Positions 8,266 to 17,655 of a stretch of DNA of 64,000 nucleotides are shown piece by piece. Below the pieces are notes generated by a model. The model was not told the DNA's origin. It saw only the letters and a program-made list of their open reading frames with translations, and made no database searches. Position 1 is the first letter of the stretch. Each line of letters starts with the position of its first letter. Made by a program: the position numbers and the translations under genes. The stretch is from Sediminibacterium sp. GTDB lineage: Bacteria; Bacteroidota; Bacteroidia; Chitinophagales; Chitinophagaceae. The stretch covers positions 248,001 to 312,000 of the forward strand of contig JAFWCB010000002.1 in assembly GCA_017537025.1 (NCBI GenBank). The letters run 5' to 3'.

Positions 8266-9300
8266 ATGGCTTTATTACACAATCGCGTCTCCGGCAAAGA
8301 GCTGAAGGAGAAAATGTTGGCGGAAACATTTACCCGCACCACTATCAGTTTTTATCGTTATTTTTTTATAGAAAACCCACAGCGGTTTCGGGATGATCTT
8401 TATAAATCCCTCCATGCTATTCAAGTGTTTGGTAGAATTTATGTTGCGCATGAGGGCATTAACGCACAAATTAATGTTCCTGATCATGAGCTAGAAAATT
8501 TTAAAAAAATAATTGATTCCACATCTGGTTTAGAAAATCTACGATTAAATATAGCTGCTGAACAAGGCAAAAGTTTTTGGGTACTGAAAATAAAAGTGCG
8601 AGAAAAAATTGTTGCGGATGGTATTACCGACCCTTCATTTTCCATCGATCAAAGGGGTAAATACGTGAATGCAGCCGAGATGAATCAGTTAATGAATGAT
8701 CCGGAAACAGTTGTAGTAGATATGCGGAATCATTATGAATATGAGGTTGGACATTTCGAAAAAGCGATTGAAATCCCTTCTGATACTTTTCGTGAGCAGT
8801 TGCCAATGGCAGTAGATATGCTGAAAGATAAAAAGGATAAAAAAATCATCATGTATTGTACGGGTGGGATCCGTTGCGAAAAGGCAAGCGCCTACATGCT
8901 ACATAATGGATTTAATAATGTGTTTCATTTAGAAGGTGGTATTATCAATTATGCCAAACAAATTCAAGAAGCCAATATTCCTTCCAAATTCATTGGTAAA
9001 AATTTTGTTTTTGATGATCGATTAGGAGAAAGAATTACGGATGATGTTATTGCGCAATGTCATCAATGTGGTAAACCCTGTGATACGCATACCAACTGTA
9101 AGAATGACGGCTGTCATTTATTATTCATTCAATGCGAATCCTGTGCTACTGCCTTTGAAGGTTGTTGCAGCCAAGAATGTAAAGATACCATTCACCTGCC
9201 CTTAGAGCGACAAACAGCCATTCGGAAGGGAATTGATAAAGGGCAGCAAATTTTTAATAAGAGTATTTCTAGGTTGAGGAGGAGGTTGGGTAGTGTGTAG
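8266..9300 (+). CDS. trhO: tRNA uridine(34) 5-hydroxylase, rhodanese family (TrhO/YceA)
   Basis: Member of the UPF0176 family; E. coli TrhO hydroxylates U34 of certain tRNAs in an oxygen-dependent manner. An N-terminal acylphosphatase-like region (about 20-120, with [10 protein letters not shown]) precedes a rhodanese domain with active-site Cys in [12 protein letters not shown]. The C-terminal region carries a cysteine-rich pattern ([24 protein letters not shown]) that could bind metal; its length of 344 residues is normal. The final residues and stop codon are encoded inside the 7-nt word array shared with the convergent purC. Confidence 0.9.
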   Translation: MALLHNRVSGKELKEKMLAETFTRTTISFYRYFFIENPQRFRDDLYKSLHAIQVFGRIYVAHEGINAQINVPDHELENFKKIIDSTSGLENLRLNIAAEQGKSFWVLKIKVREKIVADGITDPSFSIDQRGKYVNAAEMNQLMNDPETVVVDMRNHYEYEVGHFEKAIEIPSDTFREQLPMAVDMLKDKKDKKIIMYCTGGIRCEKASAYMLHNGFNNVFHLEGGIINYAKQIQEANIPSKFIGKNFVFDDRLGERITDDVIAQCHQCGKPCDTHTNCKNDGCHLLFIQCESCATAFEGCCSQECKDTIHLPLERQTAIRKGIDKGQQIFNKSISRLRRRLGSV

Positions 9301-9365
9301 TGGATAGTGAGTAGTAACTAAATTGATAACTTACTTTTCACTATACACTATGCACTACCCACTAA
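9286..9365. repeat. 7-nt periodic inverted array (TAGT / ACTA words) between trhO and purC
   Basis: TAGT begins at 9291, 9298, 9305 and 9312, then after a short centre ACTA begins at 9340, 9347, 9354 and 9361; every step is exactly 7 nt. The reversed word makes a long imperfect hairpin. The stop codons of both convergent genes lie in the words (trhO TAG 9298-9300, purC TAG at 9348-9350), so the array encodes the C-terminal tips of both proteins. It could serve as a bidirectional terminator. Confidence 0.88.
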
Positions 9366-10274
9366 AAAGTTTTCAATCCTTTGATGAATTTCCGCTTCGG
9401 TTAAATCACTCGGCTCAAATTTTTTGCCGGTTACTCTTTCATACAATTCAATATATCGCCGGCTAATAGTATTTACCCATTCATCAGACATTTCAGGAAC
9501 AGTTTGCCCTTCTTTACCCATAAAATTATTGGCAATAAGCCATTCTCGTACAAATTCCTTGCTTAGTTGTTTTTGCCTTTCTCCGGTTTGTTGGCGCTCC
9601 TCAAATCCATCTGCGTAAAAATAGCGAGATGAATCGGGGGTATGTATTTCATCCATCAAATAAATAGTATCCCCCATTTTCCCAAATTCATATTTGGTAT
9701 CTGCCAATATTAATCCCCTTTCTTTCGCAATCGTTCTCCCTCTCTCAAAAAGGGCTAGTGCATAGGTTTCGAGTTGGTGCCACTCAGATGCGGTAGCTAA
9801 TCCTTGTGCGATGATTTCTTCTTTGGAAATATCTTCATCATGCCCCTCCGCAGCTTTTGTAGAGGGGGTAATAATAGGTTGCGGGAAATAGTCATTTTCT
9901 TTAAGGCCATCCGGCATAGTTATTCCGCATAAAACCCGTTTACCTAACGCATAGGTTCGCCAAGCATGGCCTACTAAATTCCCTCTAACCACCATTTCTA
10001 TCTTAAAAGGGTTACATCTATAACCAACGGATGCCTGTGGTGTAGGGCAATTTATCAGCCAATTAGGACATATATCTTTAGTTTTTTCGAGCATTAGTGC
10101 AGCAATCTGATTGAGTACCTGTCCCTTAAAAGGGATCAGTTTGGGTAGGATTACATCAAAGGCAGAAATACGATTGCTGGCTATCATTACCAGCAGGTTT
10201 TCACCGATACTATACACGTCTCTAACTTTACCCTTATAAAACCCTGATTGCTTTGAAAATAATATATTACTCAT
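9348..10274 (-). CDS. purC: SAICAR synthase (phosphoribosylaminoimidazole-succinocarboxamide synthase)
   Basis: ATP-dependent ligase of de novo purine synthesis, joining CAIR and aspartate. The 308-residue protein is of the longer, yeast-like class. Recognisable blocks include [13 protein letters not shown] (N-terminal glycine-rich loop), [27 protein letters not shown] and the [10 protein letters not shown] / [12 protein letters not shown] active-site segments. The last five residues (LVGSA) fall within the TAGT word array. Monocistronic and convergent with trhO. Confidence 0.95.
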   Translation of the reverse strand: MSNILFSKQSGFYKGKVRDVYSIGENLLVMIASNRISAFDVILPKLIPFKGQVLNQIAALMLEKTKDICPNWLINCPTPQASVGYRCNPFKIEMVVRGNLVGHAWRTYALGKRVLCGITMPDGLKENDYFPQPIITPSTKAAEGHDEDISKEEIIAQGLATASEWHQLETYALALFERGRTIAKERGLILADTKYEFGKMGDTIYLMDEIHTPDSSRYFYADGFEERQQTGERQKQLSKEFVREWLIANNFMGKEGQTVPEMSDEWVNTISRRYIELYERVTGKKFEPSDLTEAEIHQRIENFLVGSA

Positions 10275-10347
10275 GGGTCAAAATTAAATTTTTAGGAAAG
10301 CTTAACAAATATTAATTTGCCATATATTTCAAACAAAAATTGCTATT

Positions 10348-13317
10348 ATGAGAAGATTGCTAACCTGTTTTGGAGCCTTCGTTACGGTTGCTCTATTCAG
10401 CATTTCGGCTATTGCGCAAACAGTTACCTCCGTTTCAGGTACTGTTACCAGCGGAAAATCTAAAGAGTCTCTTTCGGCTGTTTCGGTTTCTGTGAAAGGC
10501 GGTACTGCTGGTACGTATACCGACGATAAGGGTACGTTTAAGTTTTCAACAACACAAAAATTACCATTTACCTTGGTTTTTTCTTCTGTTGGTTATTCTT
10601 CTAAAGAAGTAACCATCAACAGTACGAATCAAAATGTAAGTGTTGAGTTAGAAATTTCTTTCGCTTTGGGGCAGGAAATTGTAGTGTCAGCTTCAAGAGT
10701 TCCTGAAAGAATTTTGGAATCACCGGTATCCATTGAACGTATTAGTAGTGCATCAATTCGTCAGGCACCTGCTGCCAACTACTACGATATGTTAGCCAAT
10801 TTAAAAGGTGTTGACGTAGTTAATGCCAGTTTAACTTTTACAAGTGTTGGTACACGTGGTTTTAACAGCAGTGGTAACACGCGTTTAAACCAAATCGTAG
10901 ATGGAATGGATAACCAAGCCCCCGGTTTAAACTTCTCTGTTGGTAGCGTTATTGGCTTAACAGAGTTAGATGTAGATAATATAGAATTACTGCAAGGAGC
11001 TTCTTCGGCTTTATATGGCCCTGGTGGTACCAACGGTACTGTTTTAATTAACAGTAAAAATCCTTTCAAATACCAAGGATTGAGTTTCCAAATTAAAACT
11101 GGTGTTAACCATGTGGATAGCAAACAACGTCCTCGTGCCCCTTATTATGATTGGAGTGTAAGATGGGCAAAGAAAATTAATGACAGGTTTGCCTATAAAA
11201 TCAATGCCCAATTCTTGCAAGCACAAGACTGGTTGGCCAACAGAAAAAATAACTACTTAAGACCACCACTAAGCACAATGCCTAATGGTCAATTAACAGG
11301 CGGTGATCGATTAACTGATCCCAACTATGATGGTGTGAATGAATATGGTGATGAAACGAATGCTAATTTACAGGGAGCATTCCAGGGAGTAATTGCGGCG
11401 AATCCTTTCTTGGGGGTATTGCCAGTTGGTGCTTTACCTGGTATTACAACTCCTGTACCTATCCCTTCATCTGCAGTGCTAGGCTCTTTTGCGGCAAATC
11501 CTTTATTTGTTTCTAGAACAGGATATGCCGAAAATCAGGTTTTAGATCCTACTACAGTAAACGTTAAATTAAGCGGAGCCTTGCATTATAAAGTCAATGA
11601 TAATATTGAAGCTATTATCGCGGGTCACTGGGGTACTGGTACCTCTGTTTATACAGGTAGTGACCGTTATTCTTTAAAAGATTTGATTATGGGTCAGTAC
11701 AAAGCTGAGCTTCGTTCAAAAAACTGGTATATAAGAGCCTTTACCACTCGTGAAAACTCAGGAAGTTCATTCAATGCAACTATCACTACTCGCTTATTCA
11801 ATGAGGCTTGGAAGCCAAGTGCAACCCAATGGTATCCTCAGTTTGTAGCTGCAACGGTGGGTAGTCAAACTTCTGGTGCTATAGGTACTTATTTAGGTGC
11901 TTTGGGTGCTGCATATGGTGCTGCTTTGGCAGGAGGCGCAACTCCTACTGCTGCGTTGGCTGCTGCTCAAGGAGCTGCTGCAGGTGCTGTTGCAAGTAGC
12001 CAATTAGCAATCCTAAACGCTTCTCGTAGTGTAGCGGATATTGGCAGACCAACCGGCTTTATTGGTAATACCACTATGTTCCAAGGAATTGCTAATACTC
12101 CCATTTCTCAAGGTGGCGGTCTATTCTTAGATAGAACTACTTTAACAGGTGTTGAAGGTCAATATAATCTCACTGATGCCCTAAAACTGCAATCTAATGG
12201 TACAGATGTTTTGATAGGAGGTAACTTCCGTCAATATGCCTTAAATTCTCAGGGTACTTTATTTGCTGATACTGCAGGCAAAATTAAGATCAACGAAGTA
12301 GGTGCTTATTTACAAATTCAACAGAAATTAATAGGCGATCGCTTGAAATTAACTGCTTCTGGTCGCTACGATAAAAATACAAACTTTGCAGGCCGATTTA
12401 CTCCAAGAGTGTCTGCGGTAGTTAAGCTGGCTGAAAACCATAATTTACGTTTCTCCTATCAAACAGCATATCGCTTCCCTACAACTCAAAACCAGTGGAT
12501 CAACCTATTAGTAGGTGGTGATACTCGTTTGATGGGTGGCGTTCCACAATTAAGAGATGGATATAATTTTGCGGGTAACCCTGCTTACACTTTGGCTAGT
12601 GTGCAAGCATTTGGTGCCAGTGTACAAGCCGGTGCCCCTAACCCAGCTCTTTTACAAGTGCAACAGTTTAATGAGTTCAAGCCAGAATCTACTACTTCAT
12701 TCGAAGTAGGTTATAAAGGCTTAATTGCTAAGCGTTTATTGATCGATATTTACGCTTATACTGCTAAATATCAGAATTTCATTTCAGGAGTAACTGTTAT
12801 TCAGCAAAGAGCCGGGTTACCTTCCAGCCCTATTAATTTGTTGCTTGCCAGCAATCGCATTGCCTACAGCATTTCAACCAATGCGCCAGGTGATGTAAAT
12901 GTGAACGGATGGGGTGCTTCCGTTGAATACATGTTACCTAAAAATTTCAACTTTACTGCCAATGTATATTCAGATATAATTGGGGATTTACCAACAGGTT
13001 TTGTGTCTTACTTTAATACGGCAAAATACCGTACTAATATCGGGTTTAATAATACCGGTTTTGGTAAAGACAATCGTTTTGGATTTAACATCATGTATCG
13101 CTGGGTAGATACTTTCTTCTACCAAGGTACTTTTGCTGAAGGTCAGGTTCCATCTTACTCAACAGTAGATGCAGCAGTTAGTTACAAAATACCTTCAACA
13201 AAGTCTTTGATTAAAATCGGTGGTACTAATATCTTTAATAAATACTATGTAAACGGTTTTGGTAATTCCCAAATCGGAGGATTATACTATATCAGCTTTG
13301 GCTGGAACGTATTTTAG
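10348..13317 (+). CDS. TonB-dependent outer-membrane receptor with CarboxypepD_reg domain
   Basis: Exported receptor of 989 residues. Signal peptide 1-23 (cut after AIAQ), carboxypeptidase-like regulatory domain about 30-105, plug domain about 115-235 (ERILESPVSIERIS, the SALYGPGGTNGTVLI stretch) and a 22-strand barrel ending in FGWNVF. No SusD partner follows, so it is not a classic SusCD pair. An unusual Ala/Gly-rich segment lies at about residues 508-560 in an extracellular loop region. Substrate cannot be predicted. A strong terminator follows 22 bp after the stop. Confidence 0.9.
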   Translation: MRRLLTCFGAFVTVALFSISAIAQTVTSVSGTVTSGKSKESLSAVSVSVKGGTAGTYTDDKGTFKFSTTQKLPFTLVFSSVGYSSKEVTINSTNQNVSVELEISFALGQEIVVSASRVPERILESPVSIERISSASIRQAPAANYYDMLANLKGVDVVNASLTFTSVGTRGFNSSGNTRLNQIVDGMDNQAPGLNFSVGSVIGLTELDVDNIELLQGASSALYGPGGTNGTVLINSKNPFKYQGLSFQIKTGVNHVDSKQRPRAPYYDWSVRWAKKINDRFAYKINAQFLQAQDWLANRKNNYLRPPLSTMPNGQLTGGDRLTDPNYDGVNEYGDETNANLQGAFQGVIAANPFLGVLPVGALPGITTPVPIPSSAVLGSFAANPLFVSRTGYAENQVLDPTTVNVKLSGALHYKVNDNIEAIIAGHWGTGTSVYTGSDRYSLKDLIMGQYKAELRSKNWYIRAFTTRENSGSSFNATITTRLFNEAWKPSATQWYPQFVAATVGSQTSGAIGTYLGALGAAYGAALAGGATPTAALAAAQGAAAGAVASSQLAILNASRSVADIGRPTGFIGNTTMFQGIANTPISQGGGLFLDRTTLTGVEGQYNLTDALKLQSNGTDVLIGGNFRQYALNSQGTLFADTAGKIKINEVGAYLQIQQKLIGDRLKLTASGRYDKNTNFAGRFTPRVSAVVKLAENHNLRFSYQTAYRFPTTQNQWINLLVGGDTRLMGGVPQLRDGYNFAGNPAYTLASVQAFGASVQAGAPNPALLQVQQFNEFKPESTTSFEVGYKGLIAKRLLIDIYAYTAKYQNFISGVTVIQQRAGLPSSPINLLLASNRIAYSISTNAPGDVNVNGWGASVEYMLPKNFNFTANVYSDIIGDLPTGFVSYFNTAKYRTNIGFNNTGFGKDNRFGFNIMYRWVDTFFYQGTFAEGQVPSYSTVDAAVSYKIPSTKSLIKIGGTNIFNKYYVNGFGNSQIGGLYYISFGWNVF

Positions 13318-13339
13318 CATAACAGGGATTAGTAAGTAT

Positions 13340-13365
13340 AACCCTTCTGCCATCGCAGAAGGGTT
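13340..13365 (+). terminator. Intrinsic terminator of the TonB receptor gene
   Basis: An 11-bp perfect stem (AACCCTTCTGC / GCAGAAGGGTT) closes a CATC tetraloop, followed by ATTTGTTTTT. The TTTG in this tail is also the -33 box of the next promoter. Confidence 0.88.
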
Positions 13366-13366
13366 A

Positions 13367-13398
13367 TTTGTTTTTATATGCTTTTACAGCTATTTTTG
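13367..13398 (+). promoter_or_regulatory. Bacteroidota promoter for pdhB
   Basis: TTTG at 13367-13370, 20-nt spacer, TATTTTTG at 13391-13398: both boxes perfect. The ATG of pdhB lies 24 nt downstream. Confidence 0.75.
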
Positions 13399-13422
13399 TG
13401 CACATTTTAAAAATAGATAGCC

Positions 13423-14409
13423 ATGCGTTCAATTGCATTTAGAGAAGCCCTAAGAGAAGCCATGAATGAAGAAATGAGAAGAGACGAGAAGGTTTTTCTC
13501 ATGGGAGAAGAAGTGGCGGAATATAATGGCGCTTATAAAGTAAGTCAGGGTATGTTGGCTGAGTTCGGTTCCAAACGCGTAATTGATACCCCAATTTCTG
13601 AACTTGGTTTTGCCGCTGTAGCCGTAGGTGCAGCACAAAATGGGTTGAGGCCGATCGTTGAATTTATGACATGGAATTTCGCAGTGTTGGCGCTGGATCA
13701 AATCTTAAATACAGCTTCGAAAATGTTAGCAATGAGTGGTGGACAAATAGGCTGCCCCATTGTATTTCGTGGTCCGAATGGCAGTGCAGGACAATTAGGT
13801 GCCCAACACTCTACTGCTTTTGAAAGTTATTATGCCAATATTCCAGGTATTAAAGTAGTGTCTCCTTCTAACGGCTACGATGCAAAAGGTTTGTTGAAGC
13901 AAGCTATTCGCTATGAAGAAGATCCGGTTATTTTCATGGAGAGTGAGGTTATGTATGGCGATAAATCAGATGTGCCTGATGAAGAATATTATATTCCGCT
14001 AGGTAAAGCCGATGTAAAAAAGCAGGGTAGGGATGTAACTATTGTTTCTTATAATAAAATGATGAAAGTAGCACTAGGTGCTGCATCAGAGTTGGAGAAA
14101 GAAGGTATTAGCGCAGAAGTAATTGATTTGAGAACTATTCGTCCACTTGATTGGATGACCATTTTAGAAAGTGTTAAAAAAACAAATAGATTAGTAATTG
14201 TAGAAGAGCAATGGCCTTTCGCTTCTATATCATCAGAAATTTCCTATCGTATACAAAAAGAGGGTTTTGATTATTTAGATGCGCCAATTAAAAGAATTAC
14301 AAGTGCAGATGCTCCCATGCACTATGCACCTAATCTTACTGCCTTGGCTATACCCGATATTAGCCGCACCGTTAAACTGGTAAAAGAAGTAATGTATCTG
14401 CAGAAATAA
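13423..14409 (+). CDS. pdhB: Pyruvate dehydrogenase E1 component, beta subunit
   Basis: Thiamine-diphosphate-dependent decarboxylase subunit of the pyruvate dehydrogenase complex. The 328-residue protein shows the transketolase pyrimidine-binding domain (ALREAMNEEMRRD, DTPISELGFAAVAVG with the cofactor-contacting Glu, and HSTAFESYYANIPGIKVV) and the C-terminal transketolase domain (DVTIVSYNKMM, EVIDLRTIRPLD, VEEQWPFASIS). PdhA is not in the window; lpdA begins at the right edge of the window, some 50 kb away. Could in principle be a branched-chain E1 beta, but the sequence resembles PdhB more. Confidence 0.9.
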   Translation: MRSIAFREALREAMNEEMRRDEKVFLMGEEVAEYNGAYKVSQGMLAEFGSKRVIDTPISELGFAAVAVGAAQNGLRPIVEFMTWNFAVLALDQILNTASKMLAMSGGQIGCPIVFRGPNGSAGQLGAQHSTAFESYYANIPGIKVVSPSNGYDAKGLLKQAIRYEEDPVIFMESEVMYGDKSDVPDEEYYIPLGKADVKKQGRDVTIVSYNKMMKVALGAASELEKEGISAEVIDLRTIRPLDWMTILESVKKTNRLVIVEEQWPFASISSEISYRIQKEGFDYLDAPIKRITSADAPMHYAPNLTALAIPDISRTVKLVKEVMYLQK

Positions 14410-14455
14410 ATGGCATATTACGGTTCTGGTATTTCTTTGCATATGTGCGAAGCAT

Positions 14456-16438
14456 TTGGTAGCACAAACAGATACCAGCCTACAGGAAGTAGTTGTGAAT
14501 GCTTTTCAGCAACAAGTAAAATGGAAAGAGGCAACAGCGTCTATTGCAGTAATTTCAACAAAAGAACTAAACAGATTTTCGGTGCCTTCCCTGGTACCTG
14601 TTTTTAATACTGTTGCCGGTGTTCGTATGGAAGAAAGATCACCCGGAAGTTATAGAATTGCTGTCCGCGGCAATTTATTAAGGTCTCCTTTTGGTGTAAG
14701 AAACCTAAAAATTTATTGGAATGGGTTGCCTATTTCTGATGCAACAGGAAATAGCTATTTTAATTTGCTGGATCTTTCACAAATTAATAATATCGAGATC
14801 ACAAAAGGGCCAGCATCGAGTATGTACGGTGCCGGTACTTCGGGAGCCATATTGTTGGAGCAACCACTTTCTTTTGCGCATCAACCTAAACAACAATTTA
14901 CAATCGGTATAGCCGGAGGAAGTTTTAAAACGCAACAACAACAAGCCAGTTGGCAGTATAGTGATTCAAATTTTAGTTCCCATCTTCAGTTTCATCATAT
15001 AGCCTCTGACGGGTATCGCGAGCAAACAGCCATGAACAGAACAGGAGTCAACTGGCAAACCCGTTGGCAGCATCAACATACAATATGGCAAACTCTACTT
15101 TGGTATACCAGGCTGCAATATCAAACACCCGGTGGCTTAACAGCTGCGCAAATGCTCGAAAACCCAACGGCAGCGAGACCTCCCGCGGGTACTATTCCGG
15201 GTGCCGTGCAACAAAAAGCGGGTGTTATTAATGAAACGGTAATGGCTGCCATACAAATGCAACATCAATATAATGAGAAGGTGCAGTTTAAAGGATTTTT
15301 ACAATTGAATAATACAAAATTTGCAAACCCCTTCATCACTAATTATGAGGTGCGTAATGAAAAAAATATCAATGGCGGTTCACAAATTATTATAACTCCG
15401 TTTGCGCAAAAACGTTTATTGCAATGGGTCACAGGTTTTGAATATTTAATTAATGAATCGGGTATTCAAAATTTTCAGAATAATGGAGGGAACAAGGGAG
15501 CTATTACCTCAAATGATATCGTATATAGTACACAGGCTTTTTTGTTTTCGCAACTAAGTGCAACCCTATCAAACGATTTTACCATAAATCTTGGCTTCAG
15601 CACAAACAAGCAGGTGTATGAATACAAAAGATTGAGTGATGTAAATCCTTCCTTCCAAAATAGATCAATCAAAGCGCCTTTTGTACCAAGGCTTTCAGCA
15701 AATTATGCGATTACCAATAGCTTGCATCTATACGGCGTGATTGCGAAAGGCTTTTCCGTTCCCTCCTTGGCAGAAGTAAGGCCATCTGACGGTAATTTTT
15801 ATCCTTTTTTGCAAGCAGAGCAAGGTTGGAATTATGAATTGGGTGTGAAAGGAACACTTTTCCATGAATCATTCACATTCGATATGAATGGATATCGGTT
15901 TTTATTGCACCAGGCTATTGTACGAAAAACAGATGCTGCCGGTGCTGAGTATTTTGTTAATGCCGGAACTGTTTTACAACAAGGTATTGAAGCTAGTGTG
16001 AGGTGGAAAGTGCAACATGATATCAATCTTTTTAGTTCCTTTAGTTATCAACCTTATACATTTCAACAGTATAGCTCCGGTACTAATCAGTACGATGGGA
16101 ATACTGTTACCGGAGTGCCCAATACTATTTGGGTTTCGGGAGCAGATTGGCAGTTACCTCATCAATTTTTATTACACGCTTCTATAAACGCTACCAGTGG
16201 CATACCATTGAACGATGCTAATACTACTTATGCTAAGGCATACCAATTGGTTCAGGCAAAACTGAGTAAAACCATTACAACTGAAAAAAGAAAGTTCACT
16301 TGTTATATAGCAGCAGATAATCTGCTCAATCAATCTTATAGTTTGGGTAATGATATCAATGCTCTTGGGGGGCGTTTTTTCAATCCATCCCCAACCCGAA
16401 ATTTTTACGTCGGAATACATATTACCTTCATCCAATAA
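14456..16438 (+). CDS. TonB-dependent receptor without regulatory domain; 5' end unresolved
   Basis: Outer-membrane receptor with plug (QEVVVNAF, the MYGAGTSGAILLEQPL stretch) and beta-barrel ending NFYVGIHITFIQ; about 660 residues, siderophore/vitamin-like size. The first possible start codon given here, TTG 14456, sits at the signal-peptide end: translating upstream in the same frame gives ITVLVFLCICAKHLVAQ, a convincing signal peptide ending in AQ, but no ATG, GTG or TTG precedes it. The only ATG (14410, touching the pdhB stop) is in another frame. Either a rare start (ATT 14417, CTG 14426) or a one-base indel is involved. Confidence 0.82.
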   Translation: MVAQTDTSLQEVVVNAFQQQVKWKEATASIAVISTKELNRFSVPSLVPVFNTVAGVRMEERSPGSYRIAVRGNLLRSPFGVRNLKIYWNGLPISDATGNSYFNLLDLSQINNIEITKGPASSMYGAGTSGAILLEQPLSFAHQPKQQFTIGIAGGSFKTQQQQASWQYSDSNFSSHLQFHHIASDGYREQTAMNRTGVNWQTRWQHQHTIWQTLLWYTRLQYQTPGGLTAAQMLENPTAARPPAGTIPGAVQQKAGVINETVMAAIQMQHQYNEKVQFKGFLQLNNTKFANPFITNYEVRNEKNINGGSQIIITPFAQKRLLQWVTGFEYLINESGIQNFQNNGGNKGAITSNDIVYSTQAFLFSQLSATLSNDFTINLGFSTNKQVYEYKRLSDVNPSFQNRSIKAPFVPRLSANYAITNSLHLYGVIAKGFSVPSLAEVRPSDGNFYPFLQAEQGWNYELGVKGTLFHESFTFDMNGYRFLLHQAIVRKTDAAGAEYFVNAGTVLQQGIEASVRWKVQHDINLFSSFSYQPYTFQQYSSGTNQYDGNTVTGVPNTIWVSGADWQLPHQFLLHASINATSGIPLNDANTTYAKAYQLVQAKLSKTITTEKRKFTCYIAADNLLNQSYSLGNDINALGGRFFNPSPTRNFYVGIHITFIQ

Positions 16439-16455
16439 ATAACTAATTTCATCCT

Positions 16456-17607
16456 ATGGCAAAAATTTTAATCATCGACGACGAACGGGCAATACGGAAT
16501 GTGTTGAAAGATATATTGACTAACGAAGGCTTTCAAACAGACGAAGCGGCGGATGGGGAAGAGGGGTTCAAAAAAATTACTACTGCCGCTTATGATGCTA
16601 TTCTTTGTGATATCAAAATGCCCAAATTGGATGGCATAGAATTATTGCAAAAACTCAAAGAAGCAGGTAACGATACACCTATTATCATTATTAGTGGTCA
16701 TGGTAATATTGAAACAGCAGTAGATGCGGTTAAAAAAGGTGCCTTCGATTATATTGCAAAGCCACCGGATCTCAATCGATTATTAATTACTATTCGGAAT
16801 GCACTCGATCGTACTTCGTTGGTGCAGGAAACTAAAGTGCTGAAACGTAAGGTGGGTAAGGTTCAGGAGATCATCGGAAATAGTGCGGCTATTCAAAAGA
16901 TAAAAGATACTATCGATAAAGTTGCCCCTACCGATGCACGTGTACTCGTAACTGGTGAGAACGGAAGCGGTAAAGAACTGGTAGCTCGTTGGTTGCACGC
17001 TAATAGTTTACGTAATCAGGCTCCTATCATTGAAGTGAATTGCGCTGCCATACCGGGAGAATTAATCGAAAGCGAATTATTCGGTCATGAAAAAGGCTCT
17101 TTTACTTCAGCCGTAAAACAGCGTATTGGCAAATTTGAACAGGCTAATGGAGGTACTTTATTTTTGGATGAAATAGGCGACATGAGCTTGAGTGCACAGG
17201 CAAAAGTATTGCGCGCTTTACAAGAAGGTAAGATCACAAGGGTAGGTGGGGAGAAAGAAATCGCTGTAGATGTACGGGTTATTGCGGCTACTAATAAAGA
17301 TTTATTGAAAGAAGTAGAAGCCAAGAACTTCCGACTCGATCTCTATCACCGCTTGGGAGTAATATTGATTCAAGTACCCTCTTTAAATGAACGCAGAGAC
17401 GATATTCCTTTATTGGTAGATCATTTCTTAGAAGCTATTGCAGGTGAATACGGACAAGCCAAGAAATCGATCGCACCTAAAGCTATTGAAGGACTGAAGG
17501 CACATAATTGGACCGGTAATATCCGCGAATTACGTAATGTGGTAGAGCGTTTGATCATATTATCGGGCAAAGAAATTACGGCTGAAGATGTGAAAAATTA
17601 CATTTAG
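16456..17607 (+). CDS. NtrC-type response regulator lacking a DNA-binding domain
   Basis: REC receiver domain (1-120) with phospho-acceptor Asp52 in LCDIKMP, then a sigma-54-activator-type AAA+ domain with Walker A GENGSGKE at 167-174 and Walker B GTLFLDEIGD. The sigma-54 contact loop, normally GAFTGA, reads GSFTSA (214-219). The protein ends (383 residues) at GKEITAEDVKNYI, right after the AAA+ lid, with no Fis-type helix-turn-helix. It may therefore act without specific DNA binding or not with sigma-54 at all. No histidine kinase gene is adjacent. Confidence 0.88.
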   Translation: MAKILIIDDERAIRNVLKDILTNEGFQTDEAADGEEGFKKITTAAYDAILCDIKMPKLDGIELLQKLKEAGNDTPIIIISGHGNIETAVDAVKKGAFDYIAKPPDLNRLLITIRNALDRTSLVQETKVLKRKVGKVQEIIGNSAAIQKIKDTIDKVAPTDARVLVTGENGSGKELVARWLHANSLRNQAPIIEVNCAAIPGELIESELFGHEKGSFTSAVKQRIGKFEQANGGTLFLDEIGDMSLSAQAKVLRALQEGKITRVGGEKEIAVDVRVIAATNKDLLKEVEAKNFRLDLYHRLGVILIQVPSLNERRDDIPLLVDHFLEAIAGEYGQAKKSIAPKAIEGLKAHNWTGNIRELRNVVERLIILSGKEITAEDVKNYI

Positions 17608-17630
17608 CAAATTTTTGTATAAATAGCACC

Positions 17631-17638
17631 TATTTTTG
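17631..17638 (+). promoter_or_regulatory. -7 promoter box for lepB
   Basis: TATTTTTG, a perfect TAnnTTTG, 17 nt before the lepB ATG. A -33 TTG at the correct spacing is not clear. Confidence 0.4.
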
Positions 17639-17655
17639 ACGGATAAACAATTTAT

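Noticed and set aside
14410-14607. 65-codon frame starting at the ATG that overlaps the pdhB stop
   Set aside because: It runs out of frame into the TonB receptor gene; its sequence does not resemble a protein. Used only as evidence for the unresolved start.
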